A DNA stretch of 6,329 nt from Desulfobulbaceae bacterium (GTDB lineage: Bacteria; Desulfobacterota; Desulfobulbia; Desulfobulbales; Desulfobulbaceae): assembly GCA_011322715.1 (NCBI GenBank), contig DRLX01000448.1:1-6329 (forward strand), in the 5' to 3' direction. The notes beneath the pieces were generated by a model. The model was not told the DNA's origin and did no database searches. It saw only the letters and a program-made list of their open reading frames with translations. Every line of letters begins with the position of its first letter. Position 1 is the first letter of the stretch. The translations under genes and the position numbers were made by a program. Shown piece after piece: positions 1 to 5,864 of this stretch.

Positions 1-1
1 T

Positions 2-1249
2 ACGTTTGAAATTCAAAAGGCCTCTATTTTGGCTGAAGATGAGGCCACGTATGAATCATGCTGTTCCGGTGCATTGCTTGACGGGAATTCAAAACGTTAC
101 CGTCTTGTCGATTTGTTTTCCGGTGCCGGAGGAATGTCGTTAGGATTTTCGGAGGTTTTCGGGCAACCATTTCAATCGGTGTGGGCCAACGATTTTAATC
201 GATTCTGCGTCAATACATACAATGAAAATTTCGGACCTCATTGCATTGCCGGTGACATAGTTGAAATACTAGAGAAAAACGACATCGATATTCCCCAGGC
301 CGATGTTGTCATTGGTGGACCGCCGTGCCAGGGTTTTAGTCTCTTGAATAAAAATCGAGAGAATGACCCTCGTAAAGAATTGTGGAGACCTTTTCTGGAG
401 GTCGTTGAAAGGTGCAATGCATCTGTTTTTGTGATGGAAAATGTTCCGCAGATGCTAGGCAGTTTTGAGCATGGGGAAATAGTCGGCATGGCACAGTCAC
501 TAGGATTTAAAGTATGGCAGGATAAATTAATCGCGGCGGATTATGGTGTGCCCCAAACGCGTACCCGAGCATTTATTATAGGCTGTAAATTCACAGATCC
601 GTCAATCGTATTTCCACCCCGGAAAACTCATTTTAATCCAAAGAAAAACGGCAACCGGATAGAGCTGCCGTTTAACAGCGAGACACATTTACCCGGGCCA
701 AAACGGTGGAGAACCGTGAGAGATGCAATTGCTGAATTGCCTCCACCGGCAGGGACCGAGATTCGGGATGTCCCGCCGCCGCTTGATTTACATTTTGGTA
801 GAAACCCCACTGAATTAAGTAAAAAAAGATACCGGGCTATTCCAAATGAAGGGATGAATCGTTTTGACTTACAACGGATTGCCCCTGAGTTAACACCAAA
901 ATGCTGGATTCGGAAAAAGACCGGTGGAACCGACCTGTTTGGGAGGCTTTGGTGGGACAGACCTTCGGTTACAATTCGAACGGAATTTTTTAAACCGGAG
1001 AAAGGCCGTTATCTGCACCCTGAACAACATCGACCAATTACGCATAGGGAGGCGGCACGTTTTCAAAGTTTTCCCGATGATTTTCGTTTTCTTGGGTCCA
1101 AGATAGAAATCGCCAAACAAATCGGCAATGCCGTACCGCCGCTTTTGGCTGCTCGGGTGGCGGATGTCGTACGATTGTTGCTTGAGCAAAGAGATAAACA
1201 ATGGATGTCTTCTCAAGAGAAAAGCGAAGTCAAATTATGTCGCGCGTAA
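2..1249 (+). CDS. DNA (cytosine-5-)-methyltransferase, 5' end possibly outside the window
   Basis: Transfers a methyl group from S-adenosylmethionine to C5 of cytosine in a specific DNA site. Counting from a possible TTG start at 29 (406 residues), the C5-MTase motifs appear in order: motif I DLFSGAGG (28-35), motif IV GGPPCQGFS with catalytic Cys100 (96-104), motif VI ENV (137-139), motif VIII QTRTR (176-180), motif IX around REAARFQSFPDDF (340-352) and motif X QIGNAVPP (364-371). The stretch of about 155 residues between VIII and IX should hold the target-recognition domain; I cannot read the target site from it. The frame has no stop between base 2 and 29, and no in-frame ATG lies before the conserved core, so the gene may begin upstream of the window; the TTG has only a weak AAGG (17-20) ahead of it. 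The last 49 nt overlap vsr. The family call is very secure; the start is not. Confidence 0.95.
   Translation, partial: TFEIQKASILAEDEATYESCCSGALLDGNSKRYRLVDLFSGAGGMSLGFSEVFGQPFQSVWANDFNRFCVNTYNENFGPHCIAGDIVEILEKNDIDIPQADVVIGGPPCQGFSLLNKNRENDPRKELWRPFLEVVERCNASVFVMENVPQMLGSFEHGEIVGMAQSLGFKVWQDKLIAADYGVPQTRTRAFIIGCKFTDPSIVFPPRKTHFNPKKNGNRIELPFNSETHLPGPKRWRTVRDAIAELPPPAGTEIRDVPPPLDLHFGRNPTELSKKRYRAIPNEGMNRFDLQRIAPELTPKCWIRKKTGGTDLFGRLWWDRPSVTIRTEFFKPEKGRYLHPEQHRPITHREAARFQSFPDDFRFLGSKIEIAKQIGNAVPPLLAARVADVVRLLLEQRDKQWMSSQEKSEVKLCRA
5..17. promoter_or_regulatory. 13-bp inverted repeat, possible operator
   Basis: TTTGAA and TTCAAA form a perfect inverted repeat around one central A. If the methyltransferase starts at the TTG at 29, this palindrome lies directly upstream of its ribosome-binding region, where an autoregulatory operator could sit. 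If the gene starts further upstream, it is only coding sequence. It is short and AT-rich, so chance is a real possibility. Confidence 0.15.
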
Positions 1250-1614
1250 GCGGCAAAGACACCAAACCGGAATTAATAGTTCGCTCTCAGCTTCACAAGT
1301 TGGGGTACAGATTTAGATTACACAGAAAGGATTTGCCGGGAAAACCTGATATTACGTTGCCGAGGCATAAAAAGGTTATATTTGTTCATGGGTGTTTCTG
1401 GCATGGTCATACGGATTGCGGCAGATCTAAACGCCCTGTTACAAATAAAAAGTTCTGGAATGAAAAACTGGATAAAAATATCCGGCGAGATACTGTAAAT
1501 ATTAAAAAATTGCAAAGATTAGGTTGGAAGGTTCTGGTGATTTGGACGTGTGAAGTACATGACGGTGCTATGTTGAAAAAACGTCTCCTGTCGTTTCTTG
1601 AAGAAGATAGATAA
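1201..1614 (+). CDS. vsr: Very short patch repair endonuclease (Vsr)
   Basis: Nicks DNA 5' of the T in T:G mismatches produced by deamination of 5-methylcytosine, starting very short patch repair. The 137-residue product is near the usual Vsr length and collinear with E. coli Vsr from memory: PGKPD with Asp50 (E. coli Asp51), FVHGCFWHGH with His63 and His68 (His64 and His69), and Asp97 in RRD (Asp97). Zinc ligands are visible as Cys65, His70, Cys73 and Cys117. Val62 takes the place of E. coli Thr63; I recall Val as common in Vsr homologues. The ATG at 1201 is chosen because the family-typical N terminus (SREKRSQIMSRV...KDTKPE) follows at once, with a purine-rich AAAGAGA some 8 nt upstream. 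The start lies in another frame inside the methyltransferase gene, which implies translational coupling and points to that enzyme's site as the repair target. The HNH gene follows after 9 nt. Confidence 0.96.
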   Translation: MDVFSREKRSQIMSRVSGKDTKPELIVRSQLHKLGYRFRLHRKDLPGKPDITLPRHKKVIFVHGCFWHGHTDCGRSKRPVTNKKFWNEKLDKNIRRDTVNIKKLQRLGWKVLVIWTCEVHDGAMLKKRLLSFLEEDR

Positions 1615-1623
1615 AAGCCGCAT

Positions 1624-2535
1624 ATGGAATCTGAAAAGATTAGAAAACAGCTTCAGCAGTTGATATCCGACTTTGAAGAGGAATTACGATCCGATAATTT
1701 ACGCAAAAAAGTCCTGGCCCTTGTTCCCTGTTTTCATCATCTGAGAGACTTGGGTAAGTCGCTCATCCCCGTAACTATAGCCCGGAGCGCCCGAGATAGA
1801 ATTCTTCACTATTTCCTTAAATATCCCCGTAGTATTATCAGCAGTGATGAACTGCTGGTTGTTGCAGGTATTCAGGAATATGCCCGAAGAGTCCGGGAGC
1901 TCAAGGTACAGTTCGGCTGGTCGATTGTAAGTGGCTTGACTGCTCGGCAGATGGCGGAAGAAAATGAATTTCCCTTTCCGGAGGTAGATGTATCATCAAT
2001 GGGGCCGTCCGATTATATTCTGCTTTCCACCAACCAGGATAGAGACGCGGCGCATCGTTGGCATCTGGCAAATGAAATCAGGCGGGAAAATATCTCGATA
2101 CGCGATAAACTTTTAAAATACCTGAGACAAAACGTCGGCCGGAAGGTTACCGGAGAAGAGTTAAAATACCTTGCCAAGGATAAATCGGAATGGGCTCGAA
2201 GAGTAAGAGAATTACGGACCGAATATGGTTGGCCCATCGTTACACGAAATACAGGCAAACCCGATCTTGAAGTCGGGGTTTATTTGTTGGAGGCTGATCG
2301 ACAAAGCCCCGAACATGACCGGCACATTCCGGATCCGGTAAAACGAAAGGTTTTACGAAGAGATGGATACAAATGTACAAAATGTCATTGGTCGCACAAC
2401 GAATGGAATCGATCCGACCCGCGCCATCTGGAATTGCACCACAAGCAGGCCCATGCAGAAGGTGGTGCAAATACGGAGAGCAATCTTGTGACGGTCTGCA
2501 CGATCTGTCACGATGAGATACATCGGAAAAAATAA
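1624..2535 (+). CDS. HNH endonuclease with duplicated winged-helix-like module; probable restriction enzyme
   Basis: A 303-residue protein ending in a clear HNH (beta-beta-alpha metal) nuclease domain: CTKC (251-254), LELHH (269-273, His273 the likely catalytic His), Asn287 in ESNLV, and CTICHDEIH (292-300, His296). The four cysteines should form a zinc site. Ahead of it, residues 57-102 and 160-206 are an internal repeat: each begins RDR/K-I/L-L, runs through a short helix-turn-helix-like stretch, and ends in ARRVREL...GW.IV. Each copy is followed by a Tyr-Leu-Leu strand and a charged segment. The module resembles winged-helix DNA-binding parts seen in other HNH nucleases (recollection, not a search). 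Residues 1-50 are helical and charged with no recognised domain. No signal peptide or membrane segment is seen, so it should be cytoplasmic. The ATG at 1624 lies 9 nt after vsr and has no strong Shine-Dalgarno, suggesting coupled translation. It ends in tandem stops TAA TAG. Being the cognate restriction enzyme is an inference; a methylation-dependent nuclease is the main alternative. Confidence 0.85.
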   Translation: MESEKIRKQLQQLISDFEEELRSDNLRKKVLALVPCFHHLRDLGKSLIPVTIARSARDRILHYFLKYPRSIISSDELLVVAGIQEYARRVRELKVQFGWSIVSGLTARQMAEENEFPFPEVDVSSMGPSDYILLSTNQDRDAAHRWHLANEIRRENISIRDKLLKYLRQNVGRKVTGEELKYLAKDKSEWARRVRELRTEYGWPIVTRNTGKPDLEVGVYLLEADRQSPEHDRHIPDPVKRKVLRRDGYKCTKCHWSHNEWNRSDPRHLELHHKQAHAEGGANTESNLVTVCTICHDEIHRKK

Positions 2536-2575
2536 TAGATGATACAGCATGGTGTGATGAACGGACACGCTTTTT

Positions 2576-2600
2576 CCCGGTCGGCTGAAACCGTACCGGG
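2576..2600. terminator. Hairpin in the convergent gap, possible terminator
   Basis: CCCGGT+CGG pairs with CCG+ACCGGG across the loop CTGAAA, giving a 9-bp GC-rich stem with one bulged T at 2594. It sits between the end of the HNH gene and the end of gnd, where a shared terminator would be expected. Against this, a T-run (2571-2575) lies before the stem on the + strand and becomes an A-run after it on the - strand, so neither direction has the usual U-tract. It may only stabilise 3' ends or work with Rho. Confidence 0.35.
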
Positions 2601-2623
2601 ATACCGCTGTGTATTATGGCCGG

Positions 2624-4072
2624 TCAAATTGAATATGTTGTTGACGATACATCCCCGCCGCTGCCGGTCCAGTCGGTATGGAAGAATTTTCCGCGCGGTT
2701 GGTCCGTTCGCTCATAGGTGTGGGCGCCAAAATAATCCCGTTGGGCCTGGAGCAGGTTTGCCGGTAGACGTTCGGAGCGGTAGCCGTCATAAAAGGCCAG
2801 CCCGGAACAAATGGCCGGGCAGGGAATACCGCGTTCTATTGCTCCGGCCGCAATCCTGCGCCAGCCGGCCTGGGCGGACTGGATTGCCGTGCGGAAAAAG
2901 TCGTCAAGAAGCAGGTTTTCAAGCGCCGGATTGTTGTCAAAGGCGTTTTTGATATTTTTCAAAAAAGCGCTGCGGATAATGCATCCCCCCCGCCACATAA
3001 GAGCAATGGCTCCGTATTGCAGATTCCATCCATATTCAAGGGCGGCCGCCCGCATCAGCATGTATCCCTGGGCATAGGAAATAATTTTGGCAGCATACAG
3101 TCCGTCATGCAGGTCATTAATGTGGTTGTGGATATCACCGCAGCAATCGGGTTTTGGCCCGTTTAGCAGGGAAGCCGCCTTTTCCCGTTCCGGCTTAATG
3201 GCCGAGAGGCAGCGGGCAAACACGGCTTCACTGATCAGGGTCAGGGGAACGCCCAGATCAAGGGCATTTATTCCGGTCCATTTTCCTGTCCCCTTCTGAC
3301 CGGCGGTATCAAGGACTTTTTCAACAAGAGGCGTGCCGTCCTCATCCTTAAAACCCAGGATGTTGGTCGTGATCTCTATGAGGTAGGAATCAAGAACGCC
3401 TCTGTTCCAGTCGGCAAATATTTTCTGCATGGCATCCGTACCCAGGCCAAGGCCACGACGCATGAAGTCATAGGCCTCGCAGATGAGCTGCATGTCACCA
3501 TATTCGATACCGTTATGCACCATTTTGACAAAGTGACCGGCTCCACCCTCGCCGACCCAGTCACAGCAGGGTATGCCGTCGATCTTTGCGGCGATGTCCT
3601 GGAGAATGTTTTGTACATGCGGCCAGGCTTTTTTGTTGCCGCCCGGCATAATGGAAGGCCCCTTGCGTGCCCCTTCCTCGCCGCCGGAAATACCGGTGCC
3701 TATAAACAGGATCCCCTGTTCGGCCAGGGCCCGGGTACGGCGATCCGTATCCGTATACAGGGAGTTGCCGCCGTCAATGATGATATCGCCTTCTTCAAGA
3801 TGGGGAAGCAGCTTGTCGATAAAGGCGTCCACCACCTTGCCGGCCTTGACCATCATCATGATCCGGCGTGGTTTTTTCAAGGTGGAGACCAGCTCCTCTA
3901 TGGAGTGGGTTCCGATAATTTTCGTTCCTTTGGCAGGACCCTGTAAAAAGGCATCGACCTTTGATGTCGTCCGGTTGAACACGGAGGCGGTGTACCCGTG
4001 GTCATTGATATTCAGTACCAGGTTTTGCCCCATGACCGCCAGGCCGATCAGGCCGATATCCGCTTGTGCCAT
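2624..4072 (-). CDS. gnd: 6-phosphogluconate dehydrogenase, decarboxylating
   Basis: Oxidises 6-phosphogluconate to ribulose 5-phosphate and CO2 while making NADPH, the third step of the oxidative pentose phosphate pathway, in the cytosol. The 482-residue product starts with a Rossmann fold (GLIGLAVMGQNL, 8-18) and has NRT (33-35), the signature associated with NADP rather than NAD. The family block SGGEEGARKGPSIMPGG lies at 129-145. KMVHNGIEYGD (183-193) contains Lys183 and Glu190, the acid-base residues, at the same numbers as in the sheep enzyme. The C-terminal DYFGAHTYER (446-455) and FHTDWTG are typical. Residues 470-482 add a Ser/Thr-rich tail like that of animal enzymes, which E. coli Gnd lacks. 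The ATG at 4072 has GGGGA about 5 nt upstream. The gene lies 156 bp after zwf on the same strand, so it may share its transcript or have its own promoter in that gap. Confidence 0.98.
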   Translation of the reverse strand: MAQADIGLIGLAVMGQNLVLNINDHGYTASVFNRTTSKVDAFLQGPAKGTKIIGTHSIEELVSTLKKPRRIMMMVKAGKVVDAFIDKLLPHLEEGDIIIDGGNSLYTDTDRRTRALAEQGILFIGTGISGGEEGARKGPSIMPGGNKKAWPHVQNILQDIAAKIDGIPCCDWVGEGGAGHFVKMVHNGIEYGDMQLICEAYDFMRRGLGLGTDAMQKIFADWNRGVLDSYLIEITTNILGFKDEDGTPLVEKVLDTAGQKGTGKWTGINALDLGVPLTLISEAVFARCLSAIKPEREKAASLLNGPKPDCCGDIHNHINDLHDGLYAAKIISYAQGYMLMRAAALEYGWNLQYGAIALMWRGGCIIRSAFLKNIKNAFDNNPALENLLLDDFFRTAIQSAQAGWRRIAAGAIERGIPCPAICSGLAFYDGYRSERLPANLLQAQRDYFGAHTYERTDQPRGKFFHTDWTGSGGDVSSTTYSI

Positions 4073-4089
4073 AATTTTCCCCGTAATTA

Positions 4090-4111
4090 TTTTCTTAATT
4101 TTTTCTTAATT
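4090..4111. repeat. Perfect tandem 11-bp repeat upstream of gnd
   Basis: TTTTCTTAATT occurs twice head to tail with no mismatch, 18 to 39 nt ahead of the gnd start codon. The 11-bp period puts both copies on the same face of the helix, and the arrangement is also TTAA-N7-TTAA. Such spacing is typical of direct-repeat operators of OmpR/PhoB-type response regulators and of CtrA in alphaproteobacteria. The sequence is AT-rich, so a simple slippage duplication is also possible. Confidence 0.5.
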
Positions 4112-4136
4112 CTAAGGCGGGTTCCTACACTGTACC
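4109..4136 (-). promoter_or_regulatory. Weak candidate gnd promoter
   Basis: On the - strand GGTACA (4131-4136, 3 of 6 to the -35 consensus) is followed after 16 nt by TAGAAT (4109-4114, 5 of 6 to the -10 consensus). Transcription would start near 4102, inside the 11-bp tandem repeat, so the repeat would lie around +1 like an operator. The -35 is poor and the region is AT-rich; read-through from zwf is an equally good explanation for gnd expression. Confidence 0.2.
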
Positions 4137-4228
4137 TGAAAAATTTCTTATTTTTTATGATAGGAATTCAAGAGTAAGGCACTGATGGAATCCGCCGGTT
4201 TTGCGTAAAATGGTAGAGGCCGGAGGAA

Positions 4229-5782
4229 TTATTCGATGAACCATGTCCTGCCGTCTTTTTCTATAAACCTCTGCCCTGCCTCCGGTCCCCATCCACCTGC
4301 GACATAGCCGTGAAGCAGGTCTTTTCTTGCCTCCCTGTTGCAGCTCTCCCACTGTTCAAGGACCGGGGTCAACAGCTTCCAGGAGGTCTCCACCGAATCC
4401 TTCCTCCAGAACAGAGTTTGGTCGCCGAGCATACAGTCGAGGATGAGCGTGGAATAATCTTCATCCATTTTTTCGCCGAAGGTCTCATGGTAATCAAGCT
4501 CCATGGCAAGTGAGGACAGGCACATCTTTGATCCCGGCACCTTGGCCTGAAAAAGAAGAGAAATCGCCTGCTGCGTCTGTATATCAAAGATAAGCCTGTT
4601 TGGGGCGGGATTGAATCCGGACCTCTTTGTATTGAACATACAGTGGGGAACCTTATTGAAAACCACGGTGATCCTGGTCAGCTTTTTTTCCAGCCGTTTC
4701 CCCGCCTGGATGTAGAAGGGCACACCCTGCCAGCGTCCATTATCCACCTGCAACTTCATGGCAAAATAGGTTTCAATGCATGATGTTGCACCTACTCCCT
4801 GTTCTTCCCGGTAGGCTTTCATCGACAGGGCGCCGTCTTTCCCGGCTCCGTATTGGCCTCTGATCAGTTGCCCATGGAGGTTGTCCAGGTCAAAGGGACG
4901 GATTGACTTCATGAATTTTACCCTTTCATCCCGGATGGAGTCCGCAGACAGATCAACCGGTGGCTCCATGCCTACCAGGGTGGCCAACTGCAGGATATGA
5001 TTTTGAAACATGTCCCTGAGCAACCCCGCCTGTTCGAAATAACCGGCCCTGTGTCCAACCCCGATGTCTTCGGCAACGGTAATTTGCACATGATCGATAT
5101 AATTTCGGTTCCAGGCGGGTTCAAAGATTTGATTGGCGAATCTGAACATCAGGATATTCTGTACGGTCTCCTTGCCCAGATAATGGTCTATCCGGTAGAT
5201 CTGTTCATCACAGAGGTGGATAAGCAGGTCTTTGTTCAACTGGACACTGCTTGCAAGATCACGGCCGAAGGGTTTTTCAATAATTACCCGCTGAAAGGGT
5301 GTCGTGGTGCAGCCTCGCCATACCAGTTGATTGTTTCCCAGCAGGGTAACGATGGTTGCGTACAGGGACGGCGGGGTTGCAATATGAAAAACAAGATTCC
5401 CGCCGGTGGAGAATTGTATTTCAGCTGCTTTTATTTTGGCCTTTAATCGAAGGTATCCCTCGTCCTGGTCATAACTTCCGGCAACATAGAAACAGCGCCT
5501 GACAAAGGCGTCGGTTTCAGTTTGTGAGCTCTCATCATCTGTTTGGCTGATTGCATCCCTTACCCGCTGTCGGAAGGCGTCGTCATCCATGGGGGTGCGG
5601 GCAAAGCCGACCAGGAAAAAATTGTTCGGAATTTTTTTCCTCGTAAACAGAGAGAAAACAGCCGGCAGCAGCTTTCGCCGGGTAAGATCGCCGGATGCGC
5701 CGAAGATTACATAGCCGCATGGGCTGCCGGTTACAATCCGGCAGGTGTCGGCATTGTCTTTCGAATTGACCTTGATTTTCAT
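4229..5782 (-). CDS. zwf: Glucose-6-phosphate 1-dehydrogenase
   Basis: Oxidises glucose 6-phosphate to 6-phosphogluconolactone with reduction of NADP (or NAD), the entry step of the oxidative pentose phosphate pathway, in the cytosol. The 517-residue product is of normal to slightly long length. It has the N-terminal coenzyme motif GASGDLTRRKLLP (28-40), EKPFGRDL (169-176), the substrate-binding signature RIDHYLGKETVQN (197-209, with Asp199, His200 and Lys204), and NHILQL with His262 at the place of the catalytic His240 of the Leuconostoc enzyme. YIQAGKRLEKK (357-367) is another conserved block. About 20 residues precede the Rossmann fold. The ATG at 5782 is well supported by AGGAGGT (5788-5794), 5 nt away. 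The preceding oxidoreductase gene ends 82 nt upstream on the same strand and gnd follows 156 bp downstream, so this may be one operon. No lactonase gene (pgl) is present next to it. Confidence 0.98.
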   Translation of the reverse strand: MKIKVNSKDNADTCRIVTGSPCGYVIFGASGDLTRRKLLPAVFSLFTRKKIPNNFFLVGFARTPMDDDAFRQRVRDAISQTDDESSQTETDAFVRRCFYVAGSYDQDEGYLRLKAKIKAAEIQFSTGGNLVFHIATPPSLYATIVTLLGNNQLVWRGCTTTPFQRVIIEKPFGRDLASSVQLNKDLLIHLCDEQIYRIDHYLGKETVQNILMFRFANQIFEPAWNRNYIDHVQITVAEDIGVGHRAGYFEQAGLLRDMFQNHILQLATLVGMEPPVDLSADSIRDERVKFMKSIRPFDLDNLHGQLIRGQYGAGKDGALSMKAYREEQGVGATSCIETYFAMKLQVDNGRWQGVPFYIQAGKRLEKKLTRITVVFNKVPHCMFNTKRSGFNPAPNRLIFDIQTQQAISLLFQAKVPGSKMCLSSLAMELDYHETFGEKMDEDYSTLILDCMLGDQTLFWRKDSVETSWKLLTPVLEQWESCNREARKDLLHGYVAGGWGPEAGQRFIEKDGRTWFIE

Positions 5783-5787
5783 AGCAG

Positions 5788-5811
5788 ACCTCCTGCCGGC
5801 TGTTTAGCCGG
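5788..5811 (-). promoter_or_regulatory. zwf ribosome binding site with an abutting hairpin
   Basis: The - strand carries AGGAGGT (5788-5794), a near-ideal Shine-Dalgarno 5 nt before the zwf ATG. One base upstream of it lies a perfect 6-bp hairpin, CCGGCT-AAAC-AGCCGG (5796-5811), extendable by one G-U pair using 5795 and 5812. The stem does not cover the Shine-Dalgarno, so it could protect the mRNA end, act as a protein site or affect 30S access. No U-tract follows, so it is not an intrinsic terminator. Confidence 0.45.
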
Positions 5812-5864
5812 TGGGTTCAAGAGAGTTTTTGGGTGAAGCATACAAGGTACCTGGCGTGGTATTT

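Noticed and set aside
2539..2952. A 137-codon plus-strand open frame right after the HNH gene
   Set aside because: It lies almost wholly antisense to the conserved 3' part of gnd, has Arg/Pro/Gly-rich low-quality sequence, and shows no known motif.
3515..4109. Two long plus-strand open frames opposite the 5' half of gnd
   Set aside because: They are antisense to the best-conserved part of gnd and reflect its codon bias; no motif or ribosome site supports them.
4141..4160. AT-rich inverted repeat (AAAAAT / ATTTTT on the - strand) as a zwf terminator
   Set aside because: The stem has no G-C pairs and no G+C-rich core, so it would not form a stable terminator; such repeats are expected in AT-rich gaps.
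4155..4352. Small minus-strand open frame across the end of zwf
   Set aside because: It overlaps the zwf 3' end in another frame and has no ribosome site or familiar sequence.
4997..5446. A 149-codon plus-strand open frame opposite zwf
   Set aside because: It is antisense to the active-site region of zwf and carries no recognisable domain.
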